Assembly (NCBI RefSeq): GCF_023544665.1
Contig: NZ_JAMJFL010000013.1
Location: 62,001 to 126,000, forward strand
Reading direction: 5' to 3'
Length of the DNA stretch: 64,000 nucleotides
DNA from: Streptomyces sp. YS415
GTDB lineage: Bacteria; Actinomycetota; Actinomycetes; Streptomycetales; Streptomycetaceae
Shown here: positions 16,796 to 25,709 of the stretch, in pieces
Position numbering within the stretch: position 1 is the stretch's first letter
How the letters are laid out: each line of letters starts with the position of its first letter
The notes under the pieces: model-generated
Database searches by the model: none
Told to the model about the DNA's origin: nothing
Seen by the model: the letters and a program-made list of their open reading frames with translations, nothing else
Program-made: the position numbers and the translations under genes

Positions 16796-17188
16796 GTGGA
16801 CGAACTCGCGGAACGGCTCAGTCGCGTATGCACACTCATGGGTGCGGGCGATCTGGAGGAGGCGGCGCGTGAGGCGAACGCGACGGAACTCCTCGGCGCT
16901 GTCCTTGCGGCACTGCGCGGAGACGAACCTATGGCGCGCTCCGTGCTGGAACGTCAGCTGGACACCCTGGACGACCGGATGGCCACGGCCGGCTTCGGCA
17001 TCGTGACCAGGGCGGCCAAGGGCATGCCGACTCTGCCGGGAAACAGCCCCGGGCGTCCGGTGGTGCACCGGTGGACGTGCCCCGCCGCCCACCCTTGCGA
17101 GCGGTTGCCGAGCGCCGAGTTGTACCCGGAGGCCCCCGTGTGCGCGATGACCGGCCGCCCCCTCGTCTATGGCCGGGCCCGGCTGTGA
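16796..17188 (+). CDS. Small Cys/His-rich protein divergent from CHAT protease
   Basis: This 130-aa protein is not a recognised named family. Residues 1-75 are helical and acidic (LEEAAREANATELLGAVLAAL). The C-terminal part has a compact Cys/His cluster (WTCPAAHPCERLP then APVCAMTGRPL) that looks like a small zinc-binding knuckle, a feature I associate with conflict-system accessory proteins. The GTG start at 16796 has GGGAG upstream. Its stop overlaps the next gene's start (GTGA), so the two are translationally coupled. Divergence from the CHAT gene suggests a shared promoter region and joint function. Confidence 0.7.
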   Translation: MDELAERLSRVCTLMGAGDLEEAAREANATELLGAVLAALRGDEPMARSVLERQLDTLDDRMATAGFGIVTRAAKGMPTLPGNSPGRPVVHRWTCPAAHPCERLPSAELYPEAPVCAMTGRPLVYGRARL

Positions 17189-18084
17189 CCACCTTTCTGT
17201 CCGCCCTCGCCGTCAAGGCCGCCGAGAAGTGGCTCGCCCTGCTCGTCCTGCCCGGCCTGGTCTACGTCGCCGGTGTGGCCGCCGCCGTCGTACTGGGACA
17301 TCCCTACGCCCTGGATCTGGGTGAACTCCACTCCGCCATCGACCGGTTGACCACCCACTCAGGAGCCTCCAACGCCGGTGCGATCCTCCTCGTGGCCGCC
17401 GGTGTGCTGGCGGCGGCCACACTGGCCGGAATGTGCGCAAGAGCGTCGGCCGTCATCGTGGAGCGCCTGTGGACCAGTCGGGGCGACCGGTGGCCCGCGC
17501 GCCTTCTCGTGCGGCGCCGCCTCCGACGCTGGCAGCGGGCTGACGCGGCGTGCGAGGCGGCCGGGACCCGCACCGAACTCGCCAGTGCCCTGGAGCGGCG
17601 CGAGGCCATCGCCCTCGTCCGTCCCCGGCGGCCCACCTGGATCGGCGACCGCCTCCATGCCGCCGACCAGCGGGTGTACGACGCCTACGGCCTGGATCTC
17701 GGCGCCGCCTGGCCCCGGCTCTGGCTGACGGTGCCCGATGCGGTCCGGGCCGAACTCCTCACCGCGCGCGAGGCGTACGGAGCCGCTTTCGGGCTCGCCG
17801 GATGGGCCCCGCTCTACCTGCTGCTCGGCGCCTGGTGGTGGCCGGCGCTGCCCGCCGCCGCGATCGTCGCGGCCACGGCATGGATCCGCGGCCGCTCGAC
17901 GACGGCGGTGCTCGCCGATCTCGTCGAGGCCACCGTCGACCTGCACGCCATCACCCTGGCCCAGGAGCTCGGTGTGACCGGCGAACGGCCCGCCCTCACC
18001 AGGGAGGTCGGCGACGCCATCACCACAACCCTGCGCAAGGATCCGCCGCCCGACCCACAGCGCGATCCACAGGGCACCGTCTGA
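17185..18084 (+). CDS. Membrane protein of the CHAT locus
   Basis: This 299-aa protein of unknown function starts at GTG 17185, overlapping the preceding stop by four bases. Three hydrophobic segments are visible: about residues 12-34 (LALLVLPGLVYVAGVAAAVV), 55-75, and 205-240 (PLYLLLGAWWWPALPAAA). A cytosolic helical domain of about 120 residues, rich in Arg and Glu and containing the RPRRPTWIGDRLH segment, lies in the middle. The layout would suit a membrane effector or protease target. A C-terminal Pro-rich tail follows. The function is inferred only from the neighbourhood. Confidence 0.75.
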   Translation: MTTFLSALAVKAAEKWLALLVLPGLVYVAGVAAAVVLGHPYALDLGELHSAIDRLTTHSGASNAGAILLVAAGVLAAATLAGMCARASAVIVERLWTSRGDRWPARLLVRRRLRRWQRADAACEAAGTRTELASALERREAIALVRPRRPTWIGDRLHAADQRVYDAYGLDLGAAWPRLWLTVPDAVRAELLTAREAYGAAFGLAGWAPLYLLLGAWWWPALPAAAIVAATAWIRGRSTTAVLADLVEATVDLHAITLAQELGVTGERPALTREVGDAITTTLRKDPPPDPQRDPQGTV

Positions 18085-18440
18085 CCGCGGCACCCTGCCT
18101 CCCGGAAGGATCGTCGTGCTGGCGCGGAGGCGGGAAGAGGCGAGCGTGCGCTGAGCGGAGTGGCGCCTCGTCCTCGTCTTCGTTCGGGGCGAGGTAGGCC
18201 GTTGGCGGAGTGTCGACGGCGGGTGTTGCCGTGGCCGGCCAGACGGAGTCCGCCCTTGAGCGCGTCGGCGTCGGCGTCGAAGAACGGGCACCTTCTGTCA
18301 CCCGTAGCGGAGATCGCAAATCTCTGGCTCCCTGAGGTGAATGCGTCCGATGACACTGCACCACAACCGCGGCTTGTTCCCGTGCGTCCTACTACTGAGC
18401 GCCGGCACGAGCCGGCCCCCGGGGGGACGGGACGCGAGCC
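18085..18440. other. Intergenic region, no supportable gene
   Basis: About 350 bases between two rightward genes. No convincing coding frame, strong hairpin or repeat was seen. It should contain the promoter for the small membrane protein at 18441. Confidence 0.4.
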
Positions 18441-18902
18441 ATGCAGAAGTATGCGATTGTCCAGCACATCACACGCTTCTTCCGGCTTCCGCCGGGCGTG
18501 CGGCGACAGCCACCCACGTCCGTGTGGCGACTGACAGGGCTGTGGCTGTTCGCCCTCGCCTGCGGAGCCAGCCTCACCGCGGTCGGCTGGGACGATGCCT
18601 TCGGCGGCAGCCACCTCATGGCGCTGCTGCTTGTCTTCCACCTCCTCGACGACATCATCCAAGGGGTACGGCACCGCTGGCCGGCCGCCCTGGCCGCAGT
18701 GACGCTTCTATGGGGCGCCGGCCGACTTACCAGCACCGCCCTGCCCGGATCCCTCGAGGAGGCCTGGGCGCAGGCCATCGCCGCCGCCGTCGGTGTCACG
18801 CTCGGGCTGACGGCGAGCGCCGCGATCACGCGGATTCCCGAGCGCCGACCACACCAGCCCATCACGAGCCACGACCCGATGCCCGGGGGATCCTCGCGGT
18901 AA
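18441..18902 (+). CDS. Small membrane protein of unknown function
   Basis: This 153-aa protein has three hydrophobic segments, roughly residues 30-52 (LWLFALACGASLTAVGW), 58-72 and 78-125. A short polar tail ends in GGSSR. The ATG at 18441 is the natural start, although the ribosome binding site is weak. No family is recognised. It may be a stand-alone envelope protein. Confidence 0.6.
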   Translation: MQKYAIVQHITRFFRLPPGVRRQPPTSVWRLTGLWLFALACGASLTAVGWDDAFGGSHLMALLLVFHLLDDIIQGVRHRWPAALAAVTLLWGAGRLTSTALPGSLEEAWAQAIAAAVGVTLGLTASAAITRIPERRPHQPITSHDPMPGGSSR

Positions 18903-19080
18903 GGGCCATCCCTCACCGAACTGGTGACAACGAGCCTGCCTATGTGACAACTACCGAACTCGAATGCGTGATGTCCGGCCGACCGCTGCGTGCTTTGGCC
19001 AAGGATCAGCCATCCCCCTCGGCGGTCATGGGTGCGCACCGCACGGGCGCTCGCTCCTCGTGTCTCCAGTACCGATCCGC

Positions 19081-19962
19081 TCACGCCGGAGCGGACGGGC
19101 CCGGGAGCGTTGCGAGGTCGGCCAGGATGCGGGCCGCCGGCGCCGGGTCGGCCAGCCACTTCAGGTGGCTTCCCTGCAGTGTGCGTACGTCATAGGGGTT
19201 GTGCGGTGTCAGCTCGTTGCCCTCGCGGATCAGCCGGTCCTGCAGGGCGAGAGGCATGCTCGTGTCGTCGGCCAGGCGGATGTACGTCTTGGGGACGCGG
19301 CCCCAGGTCGCGGCCTGTGCCCGGTCGCCGGAGCCACCGGCGTCCAGGTTCTCGTCGGGCTGGAAGGTGTTCAGGAAGGTGAGGAACTCCTCATCGGTGC
19401 CGTCGGCGAAGAAGGCTGCCTTGAGCGCCGCGAGCGCGTCCGGGTCAGCCGTGCGGAAGTTGACGCGGAGCAGGCCGAGCTCGGCGGGGTTCCCGGCCAG
19501 TGCCGAAGCGAAGGCCGCGGGGTCGACCGTAGCCATCTCCGGCTCGGCGTAGTAGCCGTTGACGTCGAGGGCGACCGGGCACCAGGCCGAGACGTAGACG
19601 ATGCGGTCGATCAGATCCGGGCGGGCGTTGGCCGCGGCCGTGGCCGTTACACCGCCGCGGCTGTGGGCGACGAGGATCACCGGGCCGTTCTGCTTGGCCC
19701 GTTCGAGGATCCCGATCAGCTGCGCGGCGTTGTCGGCGAGCGTCACGCCCTTGATCGATCCGGGTGTGGTGGCGAGCCCGTCAGGGTCCTGAGGCGACTG
19801 GTAGGCGCGGGTGAAGGTCGCCTGGAAGCCGTGGCCAGGCAGGTCGACGGCGGCTGAGCGGTGTCCGAGGAGGCCCAGCTCCGCCTGGAGGGGCGCGAAG
19901 GAGAAGGAGTTCGCGAAGGCTCCGTGAACCAGTACGAACGTCGGTTGCATCTGTGTGTTCAT
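19081..19962 (-). CDS. Alpha/beta hydrolase
   Basis: This 293-aa protein is a serine alpha/beta hydrolase. It has the oxyanion region LVHGAF, the DLPGHG turn, the nucleophile elbow AHSRGG, and a late His in LQGSHLKWLADP that would complete the triad. No signal peptide is visible. The family contains esterases, haloperoxidases and lactonases, and the closest pattern is the salicylate-esterase-like group with short lids. It is the last gene of a leftward series of enzyme genes starting at 24648. The gap to the preceding glycosyltransferase is about 140 bases, so it may have its own promoter. Confidence 0.88.
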   Translation of the reverse strand: MNTQMQPTFVLVHGAFANSFSFAPLQAELGLLGHRSAAVDLPGHGFQATFTRAYQSPQDPDGLATTPGSIKGVTLADNAAQLIGILERAKQNGPVILVAHSRGGVTATAAANARPDLIDRIVYVSAWCPVALDVNGYYAEPEMATVDPAAFASALAGNPAELGLLRVNFRTADPDALAALKAAFFADGTDEEFLTFLNTFQPDENLDAGGSGDRAQAATWGRVPKTYIRLADDTSMPLALQDRLIREGNELTPHNPYDVRTLQGSHLKWLADPAPAARILADLATLPGPSAPA

Positions 19963-20106
19963 CTTCGGGAACTCACTTTCCGGTCGTCATGTCGGGTGTC
20001 TTGCGCAGGACCTGGCACAGGAAGCCGAAGCTGTCCCGGTATCCGTGCAGCCACTGCGAGCGTTGTGCGGTTGCCGTCTTCAGCACCTCGGAGCTCTGTT
20101 CGCGGT

Positions 20107-21333
20107 TCACCGACACGGCTCGCACGCGTCGAGCAGCAGGTTCGCAGCTACCGTCGTCCCGTCGCCCCGGACCGTGCCCGCTACGGCCTGTGCCCGGGCC
20201 GCGGTCCGGGGAGCCAGCGCCGTGCTGAGCGCGGCCGACAGCGACTCGAAGGTCGGGACCGGACCGTCGTGGGCCGCGCCGATGCCCAGTGCGGCGACCT
20301 GGGCTGCCCAGTGCGGCTGGTCCACGAACTGCGGCACCACGACCTGCGGTGCGCCGGCTCGGGCGGCCGTCGTCGTCGTGCCCGCGCCGCCGTGGTGGAC
20401 GACGGCGGCCACCCGGGGGAACAGTGCCTGGTGGTTGACGTCGCCGACGGCGAAGCAGTCGTCCGATTCGTCGACCAGGCCCAGGTCGGCCCAGCCGCGC
20501 GAGACGAGTACGCGTCGGCCCTGCGCGCGGACCGCCTCGACGGTCACCCGGGCGACGTCCGTCGCCGCGCGCATGGGCATGCTGCCGAAGCCCACGAACA
20601 CCGGCGGTGTGCCGGCGTCCAGGAACTCCTCCAGGTCGGCCGGCAGCGGGCGCTCGTCCGGCAGGATCCACGCGCCGGTCTGCACGAGTTCGAGGTCCGT
20701 CAGCTCCTGCCACGGCCCCAGAACCGGGTCTGCCGCCAGCCACGGCCGGTCGCCGAAGACATGGTCGCGGACGTTGTCCAGGGGCGGCAGCCCGATCTCC
20801 GCCCGGTGGGCGTTGAGCGGGGCCAGGTACAGCGCGTTCACCTTCTGGACGTCCAGGTCCCACAGCGCCCGGTTGTCGGTCATGTCTATGCCGTCGGTGG
20901 CTGCCGGCGGCCCCGGCCGCGACGACGGAAGGTAATGCCTCGACGGCATCTCGAACGGGTGGAAGCACGCGTACACGTAGCGGATGCCCAGGTTCTGGGC
21001 CACCGACCGTGCGCCGGCCGGCATCAGGCCGCTCGCCACCAGAACGTCGCATCCCTCGGCCGCCTTGGCGACCGTGTCAAAGTGCTCCGCGACCAGCTCG
21101 GCCGCGAACTCGGTCGCGAAGCCAGGGGCGGGCGGGGTCCCGGTCACCAGCGGGCGCACCGGCCGGCCGAACGGCACATGCTCCACGCCGACGCCTGCCA
21201 GCAGCTGGGCGAACTCCTCGTCCGGGGGCGCGCACACCCGTACCTCCGCGCCGAGTTCCCGCAGCTGCGCCGCGAGTGCGGCCGGTGGCATGATGTCGCC
21301 GCGTGACCCGTAGGCCATGATCAGCACACGCAT
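20107..21333 (-). CDS. GT1-family glycosyltransferase (macrolide/vancomycin type)
   Basis: This 408-aa protein is a GT-B-fold glycosyltransferase resembling those that add sugars to antibiotics. The N-terminus is MRVLIMAYGSRGDIMPPAALA. The C-terminal donor-binding region has VGFGSMP, VHHGGAGTT (the conserved HHGGAGT signature) and VPQFVDQPHWA. The length is normal. The ATG at 21333 is preferred over an upstream frame extension because it places the first beta strand at the N-terminus. There are no polyketide genes nearby, so a role in self-resistance or detoxification by glycosylating a small molecule is more likely than biosynthesis. The acceptor is unknown. Confidence 0.92.
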   Translation of the reverse strand: MRVLIMAYGSRGDIMPPAALAAQLRELGAEVRVCAPPDEEFAQLLAGVGVEHVPFGRPVRPLVTGTPPAPGFATEFAAELVAEHFDTVAKAAEGCDVLVASGLMPAGARSVAQNLGIRYVYACFHPFEMPSRHYLPSSRPGPPAATDGIDMTDNRALWDLDVQKVNALYLAPLNAHRAEIGLPPLDNVRDHVFGDRPWLAADPVLGPWQELTDLELVQTGAWILPDERPLPADLEEFLDAGTPPVFVGFGSMPMRAATDVARVTVEAVRAQGRRVLVSRGWADLGLVDESDDCFAVGDVNHQALFPRVAAVVHHGGAGTTTTAARAGAPQVVVPQFVDQPHWAAQVAALGIGAAHDGPVPTFESLSAALSTALAPRTAARAQAVAGTVRGDGTTVAANLLLDACEPCR

Positions 21334-21442
21334 GTCGTCATGCTCGTTTCTGTGTAATCCGGCCTGGGCCGGTGATGGTCCGGGGACGGTTCCGGATGGC
21401 GCCGGAAGCCGCCGGAGGCGCGCTGGTGTGCGGTGGTCGCGG

Positions 21443-22243
21443 TCACTGGGCCCAGGGAAGCTCGCGGGTACCCTCCGTGCCGGGAACCGAGGCGACTCCG
21501 TCGGAGCGCATCGAGACGTGGGCCTCGGCCCGCTCCGGGGCATGGATCCGGCGGACGAGGGCCGGCGGCAGCACCAGGCTCTGGCCGGCCTCCACCTTCT
21601 CGGTACGGTCGTCGCAGGTCACTTCCAGGGCGCCCGCCGTGACCGTCCAGACCTGCTCGCGGTCGATGGAATGCTCGGGTCCGGTCGCGCCGGCTTCCAT
21701 CAAGACCGTCCAGGTGCTGAGTTCGGCGCTGCCGCGGCTGGGGGCGGCGAGGCGGGTCATGGTGGCGTTCGGGGAGACGGTGACGTCGTCGGCCGAGGGA
21801 GTGATCACCTGAACGGTGGCGCCTTCGCTCGCGTCTGTGCTCCCACTCCCGTCCGTGCCGGCGGCGGGGACGGCCCATTCGACAAGCTGGACGACGACCC
21901 CGTTGGGGTCGGTCATCTGGAACAGCCGCTCGCCCCAGGGCTCTTCCCGCAGGGGCATGGTGATGGGAGCGCCCGCCGCGCGCAGCCGGGCCTCCTCCGC
22001 GGCGAGGCCGGTGACGGTGAGCGCGAGGATCAGGCCGCCTGCTTCCAGGTCCCGCTGCTCAGCCGGCAGGACCTCGCTGCCCTTGCGGAGCAGGACGATG
22101 TCGACGGCGGCTCCCTCGCGGGTCAGGGAGGCGAAGCCGTCCTGGGCCATGGCTACTTCGTAGCCGAGGTGGGTGAGGAAGAAGTCGCGGGAGGCGTCGA
22201 CGTCGGCGACGGTGAGAGAGACGGTGGAGGCGGACACATGCAT
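21443..22243 (-). CDS. Glyoxalase (VOC) - cupin fusion protein
   Basis: This 266-aa protein joins two small beta-rich metal-binding folds. Residues 1-125 form a vicinal-oxygen-chelate/glyoxalase domain (STVSLTVADVDASRDFFLTHLGY, then LFQMTDPNGVVVQLVEW). Residues 160-250 form a cupin (GATGPEHSIDREQVWTVTAG, then GQSLVLPPALVRRIHAPE). GAGGAA precedes the ATG by about 8 bases. The fusion suggests metal-dependent chemistry or binding of a small molecule. The metal ligands are not certain from sequence alone. It lies in the leftward enzyme series. Confidence 0.85.
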   Translation of the reverse strand: MHVSASTVSLTVADVDASRDFFLTHLGYEVAMAQDGFASLTREGAAVDIVLLRKGSEVLPAEQRDLEAGGLILALTVTGLAAEEARLRAAGAPITMPLREEPWGERLFQMTDPNGVVVQLVEWAVPAAGTDGSGSTDASEGATVQVITPSADDVTVSPNATMTRLAAPSRGSAELSTWTVLMEAGATGPEHSIDREQVWTVTAGALEVTCDDRTEKVEAGQSLVLPPALVRRIHAPERAEAHVSMRSDGVASVPGTEGTRELPWAQ

Positions 22244-22353
22244 GGCGGTTCCTCGCAATGTGAGCTGGGACAGGTGGGTGGGGCGCAGAGGCGGTACGTC
22301 CGCCTGCGCGGGGTCTCGCTTCTTCGCCGCGGTGGTGCGTACGGGTGCCGGGA

Positions 22354-23355
22354 TCAGACTGCGGACACGTCGAGCTGGAATTCGCGCGTGCGCCGGTAGG
22401 AGCGGAACCCCAGCCGGTGGTTGACGGCCAGCATGTGGACGTTGTCCTCGGCGTTGTCGGTCTCGATCTCGACGACACCGGGGTGCTGGGCGCGCAGCCG
22501 GCGCACCATGGCGGTCTTCAGCCACAGCCCGAGGCCACGGCCGCGGTGCGCGGGCACAACGGCGGTGTCGTACTGCTGCGCCCGAGGTGCCGTGCCCCGA
22601 GGGAGCAGGATCTCGGTGTATCCGGCCATGGCGCCGCCGTCGTGGACGGCGGCGAGAGTCAGCAGGGTGTCGCCGCGGTCGGCGATGACCTGAGCCATGG
22701 CCCGTACGCGGTCGGCGTCCCAGTTCTCGGTGCCGTAGTCCAGGTCTCCGACGGGCATATCGTTCATCGCGTTCTTGGCGGTGGCGAAGGCGGCGGCGAG
22801 GTCGTCGGGCACCGTGCCGGTCCAGCCCGTCAGCCGGTAGCCGGGGTGCTCAGCCTCGGCGACCTGGGAAACGGTGGCCTCGTCCAAATGGTCCAGGCGG
22901 AGTATCAGATGGTTCAGGGCAAGTGCCTGGCGGAAGTTCCGCTTTTCGCAGAAGGCTTCGCCCGGGCTGTCGGCCGCCGCCTCGACGATCAGGCTGCGCC
23001 GGTCCTGCGCAAGGCAGGCCGCCACGACCTCCGACAGCAGGAGGGAGCCGGTGCCCAGGCGCCGGTGCGCGGGGGCGACGTGGAGTTCCAGTTCGGCCAG
23101 GTGATCCCGCCCCGGGGAGGTGAACAGCCGCAGGCCCGCGACTCCGACCGGGCTGCCCGTCGCTCCGGTCGCCAGCCAGGTCAGCCGGTGACTGTTCAGC
23201 GTGGGCTTGGTGAGTTGGGCGTGGATCTGTTCGGGGCCGGGAGTGGGAACTCCGGGCAGGTCATGGGCCATGGAGGCGGTGACGACCTGGTGCCAGGCCG
23301 CGGCGTCGGCGGCCGAGATGTCGTGGAGTGGAGTGAGGTGGATGTGCGCGGACAA
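22354..23355 (-). CDS. Tandem-GNAT acetyltransferase
   Basis: This 333-aa protein contains two GNAT folds, as in mycothiol synthase-like proteins. The first has the acetyl-CoA loop HRRLGTGSLLL (about residues 95-105). The second has AHRGRGLGLWLK (about residues 270-281), and DNAEDNVHMLAVNHRLGF is the typical C-terminal motif. TTG at 23355 is the best start, with GGAG 8 bases upstream, and no ATG is available near the expected N-terminus. The substrate is unknown; an amine on an antibiotic or metabolite is plausible given the glycosyltransferase neighbour. Confidence 0.87.
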   Translation of the reverse strand: MSAHIHLTPLHDISAADAAAWHQVVTASMAHDLPGVPTPGPEQIHAQLTKPTLNSHRLTWLATGATGSPVGVAGLRLFTSPGRDHLAELELHVAPAHRRLGTGSLLLSEVVAACLAQDRRSLIVEAAADSPGEAFCEKRNFRQALALNHLILRLDHLDEATVSQVAEAEHPGYRLTGWTGTVPDDLAAAFATAKNAMNDMPVGDLDYGTENWDADRVRAMAQVIADRGDTLLTLAAVHDGGAMAGYTEILLPRGTAPRAQQYDTAVVPAHRGRGLGLWLKTAMVRRLRAQHPGVVEIETDNAEDNVHMLAVNHRLGFRSYRRTREFQLDVSAV

Positions 23356-23516
23356 GGGGATGCTCCAGGGATCTTCCGGGGAATTTTTGTGCGCGTTTCG
23401 GACGTTGCGAACGGATGCCGTGCCCGCGACTGCGGGCTCGTGAACCACCCCACGGGTGGCGTCGGGCCCCTGCTGCATAGGCCGACGCGACGCGCTGCGG
23501 GGCGCGGCATGCGGTG

Positions 23517-24161
23517 TCAGTGCGTCGGGGCGGCGCCAGGACTCCACCGGTCCACGGCGGTGTAAGCCGGGGCCCACTTGGTGGTGTAAGCGGCGCGAAT
23601 GCGTGGGGGCAGGAGAGCGAGCAACTTCGCCACGGTCTGCTCGTCGGCGCCGTGCAGCAGCCACGGCAGCATCAGCGGTGCGTCCGGACGGAGCAGCTGG
23701 GCGTGGACCTGACGGAAGCGGCCCCACTGTTCGGCCGTCAACGCGCGCCGGACCAGCGGCAGGGCCGTGTCCTCCTCGTGTTTGAGGTGCCCTGCCAGGC
23801 CGGTGGCCAGTGCGTCGGTCAGGATGCCCAGTCCCAACGGGTCGACCTCGGGAGCGGCGAGCGCCGCGTCGATGGCCGCGATCAGCGGGACGATGGCGGC
23901 GTGTTCGGCCTCCATCGCCTCCAGAAGAGCCAGGTCCTTCGGGCGGCCGGCCAGATGTCCGCGCAGTACCGGCCACAGGGCCTCGTCCTCGGCCGTGTGA
24001 TGGGCGCGGAGAGCCTTCTTGAACAGCGTCCATCCGGCGGTGGCCGGTAAGTGCGCGGGGTCACGGTCCGCGGCGGTGGTCATCCGGTCCAGATGAGCCA
24101 ACTCCCGGCGCAGAGCATCGTGCATCGCGTACATCACGGTCAGGTCGACGGCATCACTCAT
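23517..24161 (-). CDS. Hemerythrin-like domain protein
   Basis: This 214-aa protein has the HHE-type pattern for a di-iron four-helix bundle: HDALRREL, HHTAEDEALWP, EAMEAEHAAIVP and HLKHEEDTALP. Such proteins bind oxygen, nitric oxide or iron, or sense oxidants. The ATG at 24161 overlaps the end of the preceding peroxidase-like gene by 8 bases, so the two are co-translated. The pairing with an AhpD-like protein suggests an oxidative or nitrosative stress function. Confidence 0.88.
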   Translation of the reverse strand: MSDAVDLTVMYAMHDALRRELAHLDRMTTAADRDPAHLPATAGWTLFKKALRAHHTAEDEALWPVLRGHLAGRPKDLALLEAMEAEHAAIVPLIAAIDAALAAPEVDPLGLGILTDALATGLAGHLKHEEDTALPLVRRALTAEQWGRFRQVHAQLLRPDAPLMLPWLLHGADEQTVAKLLALLPPRIRAAYTTKWAPAYTAVDRWSPGAAPTH

Positions 24162-24648
24162 GGCGGGAGTCGGCTGCGTAACCCCGGCCACGGACCGCGA
24201 TGGTGCGGCAGTTGAACAGATTGGTCGCGCCGATCGAAAGGATCAGCGCGGACAGCTGCTGCTCGTCGAAGTGCGCGGACAGCCGTTCCCACAAATCGTC
24301 CGGCACGGCGGCCCGCACCCCCTCGGGTGCTGTGTCCGGGGCGAGGCCGGCCAACCGCGTGACCTCCTCGGCCAGCTCCAGGGCGGCCCGCTCGGCACTG
24401 GTGAAGAGCGGTGCCTCCCGCCAGGCGGCCACCGCCGCCACCCGCTCCTCGCTCTCGCCCATCTCGCGCAGGTTCAGCAAGTGGGTGTGCACGCAGTCAT
24501 CGCAGCCGTTCATCTGGCTGGCGCGCAGGGCCACGATCTCGGGTAGCTGGTCGGAGAGGGCGCCGTGGTTGACCGACTTGAAGAAGGTGCCGATGCTCGT
24601 GAGCGCATCCGGCAGGACGAGTGCCGGGTCCTTCATGCGTGATTGCAT
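24154..24648 (-). CDS. Carboxymuconolactone decarboxylase-family (AhpD-like) protein
   Basis: This 164-aa protein has the AhpD/CMD signature with a redox-active Cys pair in GCDDCVHTH, preceded by LPEIVALRASQMN. AhpD proteins donate electrons to peroxiredoxins. Single-domain relatives act as thiol peroxidases. The ATG at 24648 has GGAGAG upstream. It is the first gene of the leftward series and is divergent from a LysR regulator. The spacer carries a 7-bp-arm palindrome, making LysR control of this promoter likely. Confidence 0.88.
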   Translation of the reverse strand: MQSRMKDPALVLPDALTSIGTFFKSVNHGALSDQLPEIVALRASQMNGCDDCVHTHLLNLREMGESEERVAAVAAWREAPLFTSAERAALELAEEVTRLAGLAPDTAPEGVRAAVPDDLWERLSAHFDEQQLSALILSIGATNLFNCRTIAVRGRGYAADSRHE

Positions 24649-24704
24649 GCCCTCAACTCTCCTGCGAGCCACGATCATGATCAATGTAAACTTCCGCGCG
24701 GTTC

Positions 24705-24722
24705 GATAACCGCTGGGTTATC
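24705..24722. promoter_or_regulatory. Probable LysR operator
   Basis: A dyad with arms GATAACC and GGTTATC separated by four bases lies 20 bases upstream of the LysR start and 57 bases upstream of the AhpD-like start. An identical copy is at 25741-25758 in front of the duplicated LysR. LysR proteins usually bind such interrupted palindromes in their own divergent promoter. Confidence 0.7.
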
Positions 24723-24741
24723 AACGGGGGCTGGGGGGCCG

Positions 24742-25629
24742 ATGGAGCTGCGGGACATCGAGATATTCCTGGTGCTGGCGGAGGAACTGCACTTCGGCCG
24801 GACCGCACAGCGACTGCACGTCTCCCAGGCGCGCGTCAGCCAAGCCATCAAGAAGCAGGAGCGGCGCATCGGTGCCGAACTGTTCACCCGCACCAGCCGC
24901 ACGGTGTGTCTGACCGAGGTCGGCCGGCAGTTCCGCGACGATCTCCAGCCGGTCTACACGGGCCTGCACGACTCCCTGGAGCGCGCCCGGCTGGCGGCCC
25001 GCGGCATCACGGCACAGCTCCGCGTCAGCATGATGCCCTTCAACTTGCCTGATCTACACCCCTACTGGAAGGCGTTCCGCGCACGGAATCCGCAGTGCGA
25101 ACTTCAGATACGCCCGGCACCCTTCAGCAATCTGTTCGGCCGGCTCCGCGCCGGTGAAATGGACGTCGTCGTCGCCTGGCTGCCTGTGGAGGAGCCGGAC
25201 TTCACCGTCGGGCCGAATCTGTGCACCGACTCCCGGGTGCTTGCAGTGGCCGCCGATCACGGGCTCGCGGGACGGGACTGCGTGCCACTGGAGCTGTTCG
25301 CCGACTTCCCTCACGCCACCGCGCCCGAGATGCCGGACTACTGGGAGGACAGCTACCTGCCCTTCCACACCCCACGCGGCCGAACGATCGAACGCATCCA
25401 GCCTGCGGCCAACGCCGATGAGCTGATCAACCTGGTCGGCACAGGCGAGATCATCCACGGCTTCCCCAGCCACGTCACCACGTACTGGGGCATGCCGAAT
25501 GTCCGATGGCTTCCCATCCCCGACCTGTCGGCCATGACCTTCGCCCTGGTCTGGCGGACGGATGCCGAAACCGACCTCATCCGCGCTCTGGCCGACACGG
25601 TGCGCGATCTGGGCGTGCTCCACTTCTGA
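24742..25629 (+). CDS. LysR-family transcriptional regulator
   Basis: This 295-aa regulator has an N-terminal winged helix (MELRDIEIFLVLAEELHFGRTAQRL, HVSQARVSQAIKKQE) and a two-lobed periplasmic-binding-like effector domain (residues 90-295). Lengths match the family. The ATG at 24742 is chosen because it opens the HTH in the usual way. The gene is divergent from the AhpD-hemerythrin operon and has a palindrome in the spacer. It was duplicated in tandem; this upstream copy is the intact one. Confidence 0.93.
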   Translation: MELRDIEIFLVLAEELHFGRTAQRLHVSQARVSQAIKKQERRIGAELFTRTSRTVCLTEVGRQFRDDLQPVYTGLHDSLERARLAARGITAQLRVSMMPFNLPDLHPYWKAFRARNPQCELQIRPAPFSNLFGRLRAGEMDVVVAWLPVEEPDFTVGPNLCTDSRVLAVAADHGLAGRDCVPLELFADFPHATAPEMPDYWEDSYLPFHTPRGRTIERIQPAANADELINLVGTGEIIHGFPSHVTTYWGMPNVRWLPIPDLSAMTFALVWRTDAETDLIRALADTVRDLGVLHF

Positions 25630-25709
25630 CGGCGCCTTCTGGCACGGTTCGATCTGGCAGAGCGGCTTCGTCGCGCTGGCTTGGGGCCTCGACCTTCTTG
25701 TCAGTCGCA

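Larger units (their letters stand above)
24674..25629 (+). repeat. Tandem duplication, copy 1 (LysR gene and its promoter)
   Basis: The segment from ATCATGATCAA at 24674 through the end of the LysR gene recurs at 25710-26664, an offset of 1036 bases at the left end and 1035 at the right end. The promoter palindrome and first 180 coding bases are almost identical, and the 3' coding half has diverged more. No transposase borders it. Confidence 0.9.
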
